From NCBI RefSeq assembly GCF_000471905.2, contig NW_006499801.1, forward strand, positions 2,645,343 to 2,709,342: DNA of 64,000 bases. The letters run 5' to 3'. Source of the stretch: Amborella trichopoda (lineage: Eukaryota > Streptophyta > Magnoliopsida > Amborellales > Amborellaceae). The notes below the pieces were generated by a model. It was not told the DNA's origin. It made no database searches and was given only the letters and a program-made list of their open reading frames with translations. The stretch's first letter is position 1. Every line of letters starts with the position of its first letter. Position numbers and translations under genes: made by a program. This document shows positions 36,701 to 48,955 of this stretch, piece after piece.

Positions 36701-37874
36701 TAGAAGTTAGAACATTGTTGTTTTGCACGTTTCGAGTTTGTTCAAAACTCATTTTCTTTAATGTCGGTTTTATTTTAGAAAATGTTACATCCCAAAATTG
36801 GTCAAAGTCCAACAAATATTCTGTCATGTAAATGTACTATTTAAAAATACTCTTAGTGCATTCTTACAGGTTAGTTGGGTAGCCCACTAATATCATTTCC
36901 GGATAATGATCCTTGATTACTCTTAAAACCAAACGGCTAGAAACCACTCGTTCCTCCTATATAATCTAGCTACTTCAAACTGTCTTCTGTATATATCTCT
37001 CTCTCTCTTATCTTCTTTTATCAGCAGCATGATATGTGTTATACCTACATGTCTGTAGAGTTTTGAGTTCAGGTTTTTAACTCGTAGAAGCTTAAAAAAG
37101 GTAAGTTTTTAAAAATTTCATTTGATGCTTAAAAGAAGTAGGATTTTAAATTTCTCATTGTTTTCAGTGATTTCCACAACCCTGGAAATGGTTTTTCTCA
37201 TTTTGTTGTGTTTGTTTTATTGACAATCCCATTCACTGTAAATATGCCTGCAGTCCATTGCAATTAATCACCAACTATCACTCTCCATTCTTTTTATATC
37301 ATATAAGTTTTATGAACTATAAGGCACTCCTTTATGATAATAAATTTGTGAATTACAAGCCGATTCCTTTTAGAATACATAAATTTATGAGTTTAATGAC
37401 TTTAGTTATAAGGCAAAAAGCTTGGCTTGGTTCTAATTAATAACAATTTTTTTTTAAAATTAAGATTTTTGAAAAATTTGTGTTAAACATCAACTATGGA
37501 TCTTCAAGTTCCAATATTGGTTTTTGTTCACAAGCCTCAACTTTAAACCTTAAAGATCTGATGTTGATGTTTGAAACCTTTTGTTGGAAGTTGATTTTGT
37601 TGGTCTTTTGTTCCAAACATGATGTTCTAGTGTTCAAGGTCCTAAATTATTCTTCAAACATCTAGTTAATTTGTCTTTCTAATATCAACTTCGGATTTTC
37701 AATGTCCAAAATTAGTGTTTGAAGGTTTGAAATGGATGTTTAGAACACTTTGGACCTTTCAGTGCATAAAGTAAGATAATGAGTAATAAAAATTAAACTT
37801 TACACTTTCCAGCTCTTAAAAAAAATCAAACAAAACAATTGAAAAAAAGGATATATATACTATATTATTATTAA

Positions 37875-38375
37875 GGGAAAGCTTTCTATGTTCTCCTTAC
37901 AACATAGAAGTTATATCCTCCCCCTATCATCCAGCCGTCCATTTTTTATCAAGAGAGCCACTCACCGTTTAATCTTAGATCCGATGTCTCAAAGTTTTTA
38001 TTTTTATTTTTATTTTTTTAATACAGTTTTTCTGAATATGAAATTTGGTACGTGCATTTTCTCATTGGGCCGCACCTATAAAAAATATTAACAATAATTA
38101 TTCGATAATAATAATGACCAAAATACCCCTTGAAACTTCAAGGGTATTTTTGGTAATTTTATTTTATTGAAAATATTTTTTATATATTTTTCATTAGTGT
38201 AAGTTTAATAGAGGAATAGACATCTAAAATTGGTGTCAAAATAATTTATAGAAAAAAATTAAAAATAAAATAGGGTAAAAAGTAACATTGTGATTGGGCC
38301 TTAATTAAAAAATGGATGGTTGGATGAGGGGAGAATAGAACTTCTATGTTGTAGGGGGACATAGAAAGCATTCTA
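37875..38375 (-). mobile_element. 0.5-kb MULE-like MITE, copy 3, inverted
   Basis: Same family as 35147-35655 in the opposite orientation. It is flanked by a perfect 9-bp direct repeat TATTATTAA (37866-37874 and 38376-38384). The right terminal bases are slightly changed (gaaagcattcta). Confidence 0.92.
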
Positions 38376-38439
38376 TATTATTAATTCAGAGTTAAGAGGT
38401 GGATATGTGTCACAAAAATGAGGGCTCTAATTCTATAAA

Positions 38440-38800
38440 GATTGTAGGATATATTCCTAACTTTAAAGAAAATCGTCTTATGTCTCTAAATCTTTAGTAA
38501 GAGAGAGGTACGCGCGTATAATATGTTGAGAGAGAAATATCCAATATTTTAGAAATTCCTAACTCTATGGGATTATCTTTAACATTCCTAACTACAAGGG
38601 ATATCTTCTCAATCCCTCTAAATCTTTAGGAAGGGAAAGAGGTATGTGGATGTAACATGTTGACAGAGAAATATCCAATTTTTAATAAATTCCCAAATCT
38701 AATGGATACCTTCTCAATCTCTCTAAATCATTAAGAAGAGAGAGGCACGTGGTCGTAATATGTTGAGAGAGAAAAATCCCAATTTAGGAAAAAAGAATAT
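38440..38800. repeat. Minisatellite, about three units of 130 bp
   Basis: Recurring words are ctctaaatctttaggaag, gagaggtacg.g..gtaa.atgttgagagagaaatatcc and attcctaact. Confidence 0.8.
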
Positions 38801-39657
38801 GAGAGAGATTTAAAGATATCGATAGATGAGAAAAATATAAAGCAAAAAAACAAATAAGACAAATTTTAAGATGGCTAAGAGAGAAGAAGATGATAAAGAA
38901 GTAGAGAAACATGTGAGGGAGATGAGAAACAGATAAACACATGAGAGAGATGATTTAGAAATAATGTAATTTTGAGATATCATTCCTAAAAAACTATATA
39001 ATGAAAAAGGAATATATATTAACACGGGATATGGAGAGAGAGGGATATACCTGAGTATTTTAACCATATGATATACCTGGGTTGATCTTTGCTAGTCTTG
39101 GTTGAGTTGTGCAAAGTATGGGTTCTACGTGTGAGTTCTAATGAATTACTTTTAAAATAAATTATTTACCTGTCTTTTTATAAATTGAAGGATATAAAGG
39201 TATTTGTAAGCCCAGAAAATATTTAAGGGAGAAAATTCATAGTGTAAGCTATAGAAAAGGAAATAATGGCATTAGATCAAGGCTCAAAAGTGATATGTTT
39301 GAATTCAAATTTGGCAGAAATTTGGTTTTCTTTTAAGACTATAGAATTGAAAAGAGCTCTTAATTGCTTTGCTCTATAGAGAGTAAATGTTCGTAACTAT
39401 ATGCGTTGTTTTCTTTTTACCATTTTCATACCTAAAAAATTATGCTTTCATTTAACAGTCAATGCTCTTAATAGCACATATTTCTTACCGTCGTGCTTTA
39501 TTTTTTGGTATTGTATATGTGATGTGTTTTTTTAGGTGGTTGAGTTCGTGGCACTGAAATCTTTTGGTGTTGCATTGTAGTTTAATTGCCCTAATCCTCG
39601 AGCCAGGGGGCCCTTCCACAAAATTCATTGCAAAAGTACAAAATCGGCTGGTCTTCA

Positions 39658-39815
39658 ACCTGCAATCTTTGTTTGTGACCTTCATATTAGCAGTATGACA
39701 ATAACCCACTTGATGCGTTTATCTTTCTTAAAACACAGTGCAATCTTTGTTTGTGACCTTCATATTAGCAGTTTGACAATAACCCAATTGATGGGTTTAT
39801 CTTTCTTAAAACACA
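39658..39815. repeat. 78-bp tandem duplication
   Basis: gcaatctttgtttgtgacct through tctttcttaaaacaca occurs twice, with offset 78 bp and three or so differences. Confidence 0.9.
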
Positions 39816-40264
39816 TGGATGAAGACTATGTGAGGCATCCGATAAATAAAACAATTTTGAGAGAAACTTCATGGGTTGCAGTAGACAGACCATTGAAGAG
39901 AAGTCAATAGGATGATAGAAATGTTTACAATTTTGTTGACTCAAGGGTTCAGTGATCTTAATTCTTACTTTCAGTAAAATATTATTATGTTATTCGTGCG
40001 TTGCACCTAATCCTACTAGTGAGAGTAAATTCAAACTTTTTGAAGAGATCATGTTCTTAACAACGGTTTTTCAGGGGTAGTAAATTTATGTATAAACTTT
40101 TCTTCCTATTTTAATCAATTTTAATTTGTTTTTTCCATCAAGAATTCGACGTGTCTAGAAAAAACAAACTAAAAATGATTCTAAAAAGAGAGTTTCACCA
40201 ATCTCCCTGACTATCTCTAATCGTCTGGACTTCCATCAAATCTGAATCAAGCCAATATAATGCA

Positions 40265-40370
40265 GTTAATCATTTAAGTTTCAGTTAGGGAAAAATCAAT
40301 CAAATAGAGTAGCTCCTTTGACCACAGTTAGGGAAAAATGAATCAAATGGAGTAGCACCTTTGACCAACA
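40265..40370. repeat. 46-bp tandem duplication
   Basis: cagttagggaaaaatcaatc through agtagctcctttgacca is repeated once with small changes. Confidence 0.85.
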
Positions 40371-40439
40371 GCTCCCGTCCCTAGTTTGTGGACTTACAAA
40401 GTAAATGGTCATATGAAGATGTAGATAATTTTATTTAAG

Positions 40440-40700
40440 GCATCAACTTTACACTATAGAAATAAAACATGTCTCAAAAACCTGAAAAGGTAGTTTTTAT
40501 TTTAGAAAATTCTCTAATAGATCATCTCAACCTTTAGATGTATAGATATGTGAAACAGAGAGAGTTTCAAGCTCTAAAAAATAGTGTCTTGTAACATATT
40601 ATTTGGATTGTGGATTTTCAAGATTGAAAAATATTTATAGTTTTGCTTGATCTGCACCATTTTGATTTGATCAAAGCTCGACGGGTCTCCATTTTTCAGC
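40440..40700 (+). repeat. Dispersed repeat family A, partial copy
   Basis: Core words aaaaaatagtgtcttgtaac and tggattttcaagattgaaaa identify it; the terminal regions are missing. Confidence 0.6.
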
Positions 40701-42269
40701 CACTACACAGGGAAATAAATTTTACTAGATAAGAAAAGGAAAAAAATTTGTGAGGCACCTTCGGTGTGTAGGATAAGTTCGGTGGACGCGCAGCGAATTA
40801 AAATATGCATCTTGATGCCAAGTCAAATGGACTCGGATCGGCTCGGCTCGTGAGAGTCGCATGAAAGGTTGATACTGGATTGTGCATAATATGCTCCTGC
40901 GGGAGTATCGTGTGTGCTTGCTCTCCTGGGAAAAAAGTTATTACGGAGTTTTTTTAGATGTGGAATTTTAGGACCCACGAATCATTGGATAAACTTTTAT
41001 AAGAAGACAAATTCAATCTTTAAGCTCTTGAAAGCTTTGAAGGTTGGTACATATATACAAATAAGCAAAATAGCAGATTAAAAAAAGAAAAAATAAATCT
41101 CTTTTGTAGAAAGAAAAGGGCAATAGGAAAGAGAAGTTTGGCACACTCGAAGTAACGTATACAATAAGAAGTAATTTTTGGGCGCCGTATAAAGAAAATA
41201 GCTAAATAAAAAATGCAAACCCAACAAATATTTTTTTCCCTTCAAAAAAATCCCAAATTTGCAAAAGATTTAATAAATGAATATGTGTCTTTTGTAGTTG
41301 AAAGAGATGATAAAAAACATAGATTAAAAAATAAAAATAAAAGGAGGTTTCTACATAGAATGTTCTATAACTCAGTTTGGGTCCCAGACTTGGCCCTGGC
41401 CCTCGCCAAGTTACTTGGGTGAGTTGGGTGGGCTTGATCGAGTCCTACATCAGCCCAAAATAGGTCAAAAAATCTAAAGAAGAATATAAAAAAGGATTAT
41501 CTATAAAGAGACCATTTATCTATTGTACATGGAGGTCACACTCATTCATATTCATTAGATGTCAAATTGGATAGCTTGAGATGAGTCACAAAGTCCGAGA
41601 ATTTTTTTTTTTTAGAAATTTCTATTTCTTCTATAGTAATCTATTTTAAAATTTACGGGACAAAAATGATTGTGACATCTGTGTACAAAAGATATAGTCA
41701 CTTTGTAGGCAATCCCATAAAAATTTGTCAAAAGATAATTAAAAGCAACAACATCTAATATGAGTAATAGAAATCATTAAACGTATATACACGATAAAAA
41801 AGGTAACTTGGCGAATCCACTCGAACCCAACTGGGTTACTCTGAAAAGTACTCTGAAAAGCCGAGTACCTTGGCCAAGTTGATTTTTTTAAACTTAGTTT
41901 ATGTTTGGGAAAAGTACTTTCCCCTCGTTGTAAACTTGGAAAATTTTTTCCCATATACATAACATCAAGATAATTAATAATTACTCTAAGCTTAGGGATC
42001 ATGTCATAAAACTTTTATTTAAGAGTAGGTTGCCTAGTAAATTAACACTGACAATGGAGTTCACCACCTAATGTTATCACTATCCCCAACCTATCCAAAA
42101 AATAAAGTAATCCCACCACATGACAAGTAAATAACTCACTAAGATGCCTTAGATACCACGTTTCCAACATTTACCTTTTTAGGGTAGGTAAATTAAACGA
42201 TTGTTAGTATTACTATTCGTGACCTACCCAATAAAATTATATATTTGTGAAGGATAAAATCAAAGCCCT

Positions 42270-42560
42270 AGTTTTAAAAATCACCAATCCTGATTGAGAA
42301 TCGTGGATTTCAATCGAGATTCGTTGATCTTAATCGGAACAGGATGGTGGCAAGGCTGATTCTCCGGAGGATCATCCATAAATTAAGCAACTGTTTTTTT
42401 TAGGATTTAACCTGTTAATGATTCAAATAAACGTGCCCCATATAGATTATCGCACCTTTTTTCTTTTATTTTTTTAATTTTCCATTGGATCCACAATTCG
42501 ACCGATCCAAATTGCTGAATTCAGTAGATCCAATAGAGGGCCAATCCATCTGGATGACTG
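42270..42560. repeat. Diverged aatcg/gatcc-rich relic
   Basis: ttttaaaaatcaccaatcctg opens a stretch with repeated attcg and gatcc words. It is related in style to the hairpin-rich element at 19060-19735. Confidence 0.35.
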
Positions 42561-42663
42561 GACTTTCAAAACAATAATGAAATATCTATTAAAAATAAGT
42601 TCAAATCGATGTTTAAACAGTTTAGGCAAGTTGGGGCCCCTATTTTGTAGTAATAAATATTTG

Positions 42664-43065
42664 GGAAACGTTTATATAGAGCTTAGGGGCTAAACAATCA
42701 AATTAGAACCTACCTCAAAAATTTCATTAGAAGAGGTTGTTTCGGTGCCCAATAAATCCTCAAATTGATTATCTTGACTTCAAGATGCATTAATTTGAGA
42801 AAAAAAATGGATTTCTAAGTTTTGAAAATAGTGCATCTTGTAACGCATTGTTGGACCGTCAATTTTCAAGTTATTCAAGTTTTCATAGATCTACTCGATC
42901 TACACTATTTTTGAAACCTTAAATTTTATAATTAAATATGAAAATATATTTTAAGGCTAGTCAAAGATTTCCAATATCGAAACCACATTTTGTGACACTA
43001 TTTGAAGGTGGGCTCTAATTTGATTGTTTAGAGCCCCGACTTTATACAAACCACACCCTAAATTT
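42664..43065 (+). repeat. Dispersed repeat family A, best-preserved ends
   Basis: The left end gtttatatagagcttagggg followed by ctaaacaatcaaattagaac is inverse to the right end ctctaatttgattgtttagag and ccccgactttatacaaac. This gives inverted ends of at least 40 bp around the usual core. Confidence 0.8.
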
Positions 43066-43330
43066 TTTACATTGTATTCTTAAACTATTATGTAGTCGTA
43101 CATGTCCTCTATTTATTCAAAAATCTTGTCCAACCAGTTAGACTAGTTATTGTACCAATTTTGTGACACTATATGAAGGTGGGCTCTAATTTGATTGTTT
43201 AGAGCCTCAACTTTATACAAACCACACCCTAAATTTTTTACATTGTATTCTTAAACTACTATGTAGGTACATGTCCCCTATTTATTTAAAAATCTAGTCC
43301 AACCAACTAGAATAGTTATTGTACCAATTT
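42988..43330. repeat. 171-bp tandem duplication overlapping family A end
   Basis: Two direct copies begin ttttgtgacacta and run through aaaccacaccctaaatttt to agttattgtaccaa. They differ at a few bases. Confidence 0.92.
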
Positions 43331-43365
43331 TGAATGGACAAGACCCTAAATGATTCGATTGTTGG

Positions 43366-43385
43366 NNNNNNNNNNNNNNNNNNNN
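43366..43385. other. Assembly gap (20 N)
   Basis: Run of 20 N, probably a joined pair of contigs of unknown spacing. Confidence 1.
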
Positions 43386-44300
43386 AATTCAAGAATACAG
43401 AATTATCACAATTTATAGGATATCAATTCACAAATAAACATTTCACAACGCTATAATCAATTTATATAAGAGTTTTTCTATACATATTAAATTGGCAATT
43501 ATGCTAAAATGCCTTTATAAACTATTACCTTTCTAAATTTGAGCCCAAAATATTTGATTGGTTATTTTTGAAATGTTATTGAAAGTGATTGTTATTAATG
43601 GTTTCAGTGAAATTTATATTAATGATTTCAGTGATATGTTGAGTACATGATATTGCTGCTTTCGAATGTTTAAAGAGATTTAGAAATAATTTAAACATGC
43701 AAGTGGACTCATCTGGTTCGTTGGTAAGGTATAAGTGGACCTATCCGGGACGGCGGTAGGGATTAAGTGGACCTATCTGGGACGCCGATAGGGATTAAGT
43801 GGACCCATCAGGACGCTGATGGGGTATATAAGTGACCTACTTGGGACGCCAGTAGGGTAATTTTGTGGAATCTTTTGAATTATGCCCTGACGATAAAATG
43901 TTATATGCATTTCAATCATTTGGATTATGTTTAATTGTGTATTTTTGAAAGTGAAATTGTTATCTATAAATGCTTGTGCTCGTATTGTTTTTAATTGACC
44001 TCCATTTTGAAAGTTTGTTTATATCTTTCTTCGATGATTATTTTTAGGATTATGATGATCACCTACTGAGTAGCCAAACTCATCAAATTATGGTAAACAT
44101 TTTTTCAGGATAAATGCGGATTCATCTTGAGTGCTAGTCGGGATCAACATTAGAAGATATTCTAATTGTGCTTAAACTTTCTTTTGTTACTTTTTAAGAA
44201 TTCGCCACTGTAAATTTGTCTTAAAAAGAGATGTATATATATGTTTTGACTGTCACATCTCAAGAATATCAGTATTGTAAATGCTTGGGGTGTGACACTA
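43386..44300 (+). mobile_element. LTR-like relic ending ...GGGTGTGACA
   Basis: Holds about four short tandem units of aagtgga(c)c(t)atc.gggacg...tagggatt (43725-43860), then tgatcacctactgagtagcc and an end gcttggggtgtgaca at about 44283-44297. This composition and the ending are typical of plant Gypsy LTRs. The left end is lost in the gap and no internal domain is seen, so a solo or broken LTR is likely. Confidence 0.5.
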
Positions 44301-46140
44301 ATGAACCTAAGAGGGAGGGCTATTTACTATGTTACTCATTTGTTTATTTAATTTCCAAGAGTTCATCAAAATGCAAGCATAATACACATCATCACTAGTA
44401 GAAAATGGATAAAATGTTAAATAAAAAAAAATGAGTTAGACCTAAAAAATTTTCCCAAAATTTGACAATATTTGCCCACTTGATATAGTGATCCAAATCG
44501 TTAGAATGGAGCATAATCGTTAAGCTAACTTATGCACTAGAAAGGATTTTACTTCATGGCAAGTTAAAAGGAGCGAAAACCTACAAGCCAAAAGATTTTA
44601 TACTCCTCTGGAGTAATATTGTCTATATACTCCCTCAAGCAAAACTTTTATTCGAAATGTTTTGGGGATGTAATATCTATAACCTAATCACCATCCACAA
44701 AGGAAAACAAAAAACAAAAGAAATTAACTCTTACTCTCAACTTTTCTGAAAAGATTTAACGATTGTACAATAATCGTCCAATTTTGGAGGGAAGACCTAG
44801 ATGTTGAAGAACAAAAAATTCAAATTTTTTGCATTGAAAATAATCAAAACAATTCTCAAGTGAATTATCTGAACGAGGGAGTAGATGTACACTACGCTGC
44901 TGCGGGAGCATAGTCCAAGCGTTCCACAACCTAGAAAAGAACACAGTAGCCATCAAAATACAAATTTAGGTAAAGACAAGAGACGAATTACTGCATACTC
45001 CACGTTTCAAATAAACTCTGAAAATCTCTGCAAACCGTAGTCTTACTTTGACAAGGCAATGCATTCACTTGTCTTATTTGTTAGAAACAGAAAAAGAAGA
45101 GTAGCCCTAAACTTAGTCAATGAGAAAGTATCAATTAATACCTTTTTCAATAACATCTGGCAATTTCTAGAAAGTAGAAAGTAATAACCATTGACTGATT
45201 TTAGCATTAAAATTACTTCATCTCTTCTCATTTGAAAAAGATGATCTGTACAAACGCATGCCTCAAATGAATTACTGAAATGCCCCTCTTCTTTCTCATC
45301 TTTAAGAATACTAGCCAAAAATTAATTGACGTTTCCAAAATAGTAATAGGGAATATCTGTTTATTTTCCAAAATTAAAGTTCATTCACTCATGAAAATAA
45401 ATGCTTAAGTAATTAAATGAGGGGAACACCTAGACCTTAATTAGAAAGCATTGTCATGAACCTGAACTTAATTTAAACAAACCTTAACATGATTATTATA
45501 TAATACCATAGTCTAAAATTTGACAGGCTTCCTTTGATTCCTTTTATATAAACTTTCAATAAGTAATAAATGTATGAGAAATTTATCAAGTTACTTAAGA
45601 AAGATGAATAATTTAACATCTTACCCATATCTTTTGCTTTCATTTCAAAATACCAAAAAAGTACATGATCTTGGGTTGATTAGTCATAATAAGATAAAAA
45701 ATTAAATAATTCATTTTTTATAAATGTTTTGATAAATTTTCCAAATTATAGTTGCTTTCCAAGAAAAAAATTATAAGGGCAGTTCATGGATAAGACCATT
45801 TCAACACACAAAAGTCTAAGAAAAATTTTTTCTCTATGAAGAGATGATTTTGACAAGTAATCATTATCATTATCATCGCCAGTATTCATTATCCGCAAAA
45901 AACCCCAAATTATTACCGAAAAAATAAAACTTTGGGTTTGCAAGGACATAATTGAAAATCAGATATACATATATATATAGGAAAATGTGTCTTAGCAAGA
46001 CGAACTCCGTTTACCGAGTCATAAGCCGAGGATTTAATTGGTCAGCTCGCATAACGGTTTCCGTCAAAGGAGGTGTGCCAGGAGAACAAAACCCGTTATC
46101 TGGACATAATGAAGAAAAACCAGCCCATGATTGCCTCGAA
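44301..46140. other. Intergenic, no gene recognised
   Basis: AT-rich. Short minus-strand frames (for example 45043-45318) show no domain that I recognise. Two termini of the gctcc/gggag palindrome type occur near 44605 and 44893. Confidence 0.45.
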
Positions 46141-46144
46141 TAAG

Positions 46145-46440
46145 GGGCCGATATTAAACGAAACGTGGCTTCCACCACCCGTTACATGGACTTATTAAAA
46201 GAGATGCGCTCGACAAAGAGATGCGGCGGAGATAACGGGCCGATATTAACGAAAACGTGCCATCCAAGCCGACGGAATCAAGCCAGCTCGGCTCGATAGC
46301 CTAGCCGGAACTGTCCAGTGCGTCTAAATTCGATTAAATCGGTGGCCACGCGTCCGGCAAGCCCTAGACCCTTTGGGGTCCGTACAATTAGGGCAAGGCC
46401 TTCAAATACCCCAGCTTATCCCCACCCTTCTTTCACGTGG
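46145..46440 (+). promoter_or_regulatory. Promoter region with duplicated ACGT module and G-box
   Basis: The phrase gggccgatattaa(a)cgaaa(a)cgtg occurs at 46145-46169 and again at 46237-46260, 92 bp apart; the first continues as ACGTGGC (ABRE-type). A further CACGTGG lies at 46434-46440 and an ACGCGT word near 46350. ACGT cores are bZIP binding sites in plants, so light or ABA control of the gene starting at 47163 is a reasonable inference. Confidence 0.45.
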
Positions 46441-47162
46441 TCTCTAAAATAAAAAATTATTTGTATTTTTCTTTTTTAACTTATGATTTATTGACGTGAG
46501 TTTCTTTTCCGGCCACTGTTTTGCCGTCTGTCTACGCTTCTCGGTGTATTTTTAGTGTCTCCGTACCTTTCCCGGCGTATTTCCGGCACTTCGTAGTTCT
46601 CATTCGTCGGTGCTTCTACGTTCGCTGTCTCCATTTCCGGCGACAGTGCACTTATTCTGCGGCTTAGTTCTTTTGCCGGCGACTTTTTGTCGTTTTTGTA
46701 CACTTCTCGGTCTATTTTTGTACACTTAACGGCCGGTTTCCCGCAAGTTGCATGAATCATTTGCGGGCGTTTTACTCTTGTATGTCGTTTTTCTGGCTAG
46801 TGTTCTCGCACTCTACGCCACTGCCATTTTCCGGCGACTTCTGGTTTTTCCGGCGCTCATACTCTCCATTCCGTTTCATTCGCTGAGCATATCTTCTCTC
46901 CGTGTTAGGCGTTTGGTGCTTTGTTTGCTACCGGTTTTCGGTTTCTTAGTTCTGGATTGCTTTCTCCTCTGTTTCCTTATAAACTGCAGTTTCAACTTTC
47001 AAGCATTCTTCTCGCTCTGGTTCTGTAAATTTTTTACGGACTGGTATTTTACCATTGCATCTCTTCATTTGCAGCCGCTTTTGTTGCATTTTTATTGTTT
47101 GATAGTATTTTGGCCATTAAAGCACCTCCTGAGTTTGTGTGCTGTTTCTCTTGTACATAGCC

Positions 47163-48278
47163 ATGGATACCAAGAGAAAAGCAACGGAAACTGAGGATGA
47201 AACAGAAGCAGAAGCCCCTGAATCAAAGCGTCTCCATCCTGTAATCCTTCATTTATTGGAGAACACAGATTCCGGCGACGAGAATCTCGTTCCAATCAAT
47301 ATTCCAACGGAAATGGACTTCATTTCCCTTCTGAAACAAGAAATATCTTTTTCGGCGATAAAACCCGGCGGGGAGACCTCTGTTCCGGTTATTATATCTG
47401 GCGAGAAAACGACGGGCTCTGAACAAGTACCATATACCGATCAGAAAGAGGAAGTAAATGTCTTGGAAAAGGAAACAACTATGACTGAACCAGTATTAAA
47501 GCCTCTCACTGAACTGACAGATGTGTCAGATCAACGCCGGAATCTTTCAAATGAGACTGGTAAAGTTTCTGATATCGGCGAAAATGCTATTCCAGGCGAT
47601 GACAGAGCGTCAGATTCCGACAATGGATTGGTGGAAGCTATCAAGGAGGGGTCAGATTTCGGCACGAAACTGACTGATTCAGAGGAGAAATTCGACTCAT
47701 TGAGCAGGGATATTAAGGGAATAGCTGTCTTCTGTGAAGGGACGCCGCCGGAGTCGTCAGTACGCGCTCGCCAAATTTCTCCGGAAAGCACTTTCCCGTC
47801 GACCAAGTCACCGGAATCTTCGGTTGAGGCCACAGAAGTAGACCGAGATATCTCTTTCCTGGCGGCTGCAATGGCGGGAGCTTCAAATGACGTGACTGAA
47901 AAACCTCAGGAAAGTGGTTTAACGGCGTCAGAATCCCTGGAATCGTCAACACCGGTACTGATCAGTAGCGATGAAAGCGGTTTATCCGTGACTGGACTAG
48001 AGGGCTCCGGTTATCCATTAGGGTACCTTTTAGAAGCTTCAGACGATGAATTAGGGCTTCCTCCCCAGTATGAAGCTTCCATGGACGTGTTGAGGAGCCC
48101 CATGGCTGTTTTAGACCAGGAATGGCGGTTTTGCGATGAGATGGACGGAGGTTTGGAGATGTTCAGATACAGTTTCGAGGATGAAATGGCCGGTTTTGAG
48201 GGAGAAGATAGCGGTTTTGGCACGCTTTTCGACCACTCTGACCTGATGGGAAGGCAGGAAACCATGCCCGCTCTCTGA
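47163..48278 (+). CDS. Acidic nuclear-type protein, possibly AITR/DIG-like
   Basis: Uninterrupted 371-codon frame. The chosen start is the Met of MDTKRK in a good context (gccatgga); an in-frame upstream Met at 47139 would add eight hydrophobic residues. N-terminal basic clusters TKRK and ESKRL could be nuclear signals, followed by LHPVILHLLEN. The middle (residues 65-270) is Ser/Thr/Glu-rich and probably disordered. The C-terminal part has GYLLEASDDELGLPP and aromatic/acidic blocks EMFRYSFEDEM and GFGTLFDHSDL. This layout reminds me of ABA-induced transcription repressors (AITR/DIG), but I rely on memory and would call it possible only. A pyrimidine-rich leader of about 600 nt precedes it, with three gcggttttgtaac-type repeats just after the stop. 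Normal codon use supports a real gene. Confidence 0.8.
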   Translation: MDTKRKATETEDETEAEAPESKRLHPVILHLLENTDSGDENLVPINIPTEMDFISLLKQEISFSAIKPGGETSVPVIISGEKTTGSEQVPYTDQKEEVNVLEKETTMTEPVLKPLTELTDVSDQRRNLSNETGKVSDIGENAIPGDDRASDSDNGLVEAIKEGSDFGTKLTDSEEKFDSLSRDIKGIAVFCEGTPPESSVRARQISPESTFPSTKSPESSVEATEVDRDISFLAAAMAGASNDVTEKPQESGLTASESLESSTPVLISSDESGLSVTGLEGSGYPLGYLLEASDDELGLPPQYEASMDVLRSPMAVLDQEWRFCDEMDGGLEMFRYSFEDEMAGFEGEDSGFGTLFDHSDLMGRQETMPAL

Positions 48279-48345
48279 GGAAGCGGTTTTGTAACCTGTA
48301 AACGCGGTTTTGTAACCCGTAAAAGCGGTTTTGATAACTAAGAAC
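48279..48345. repeat. Short tandem repeat after the stop codon
   Basis: gcggttttgtaac.cgtaaa occurs about three times in 65 bp in the presumed 3' untranslated region; related gcggtttt words also occur in the last coding part. Confidence 0.85.
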
Positions 48346-48596
48346 GGCAATAGTGGTTTTTGAACACCAGATAGGCTGAAATGATACGACACTTGTCAAT
48401 CTCAAGCTATATTTGAAGTTTGAACCTTTTGAAGCTTCGGAGGATTGCTAAATGCACCCAAATAATTGCTATTTCCACCATTGTTCCAGGAAAACCATTA
48501 GGTGGAAATAGCAAAACAACGGGTGTAGATAGGAATCCCCAATCTCTCTTGTGAATTGTGTTGCATTAGAATTAATTTTGAAAGTGCGCAAAAAAA

Positions 48597-48955
48597 ACAT
48601 AGGGTGCGGCCTTTAAATAGAGTCCAAGAATATGGTTTTAATAGTAGAAGGTTTTGTGATAGGCTTAAATTATATTTTCATTTTTAGTTGTAAAATTTAA
48701 AATTTCAACAATAGCGTAGATTGAATAGATCTATGAAAACTTGAAATATTGAAGACTGATGATCAAAAAATGAGTTACAACATGCACTATTTATGAAACT
48801 TGAAATCCATTTTTTTCTTATGTCCATGCATCTTGACGTGGAGATGATCAATTTGATGATATTTGAGCATCAAAACAACTTCTTCTAGTGAAAGTTTTGA
48901 GGTAGTCTCTAATTTGATTGTTTAGAGCTTAAGCTTTATATAAACTTTTTCCAAA
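48597..48955 (-). repeat. Dispersed repeat family A, copy at 48.6 kb
   Basis: The right end gtctctaatttgattgttta and agcttaagctttatataaac matches the family terminus. The core has gacgtggagatgatcaattt and catcaaaacaacttcttcta. Confidence 0.75.

Noticed and set aside
45043-45318. 91-codon minus-strand frame
   Set aside because: Moderately protein-like but with no recognised family, no flanking splice partners and no promoter evidence.
46748-47194. 148-codon hydrophobic open frame on the plus strand
   Set aside because: It lies in the pyrimidine-rich leader of the gene starting at 47163 and overlaps its start in another frame. The hydrophobic composition follows from T-richness.
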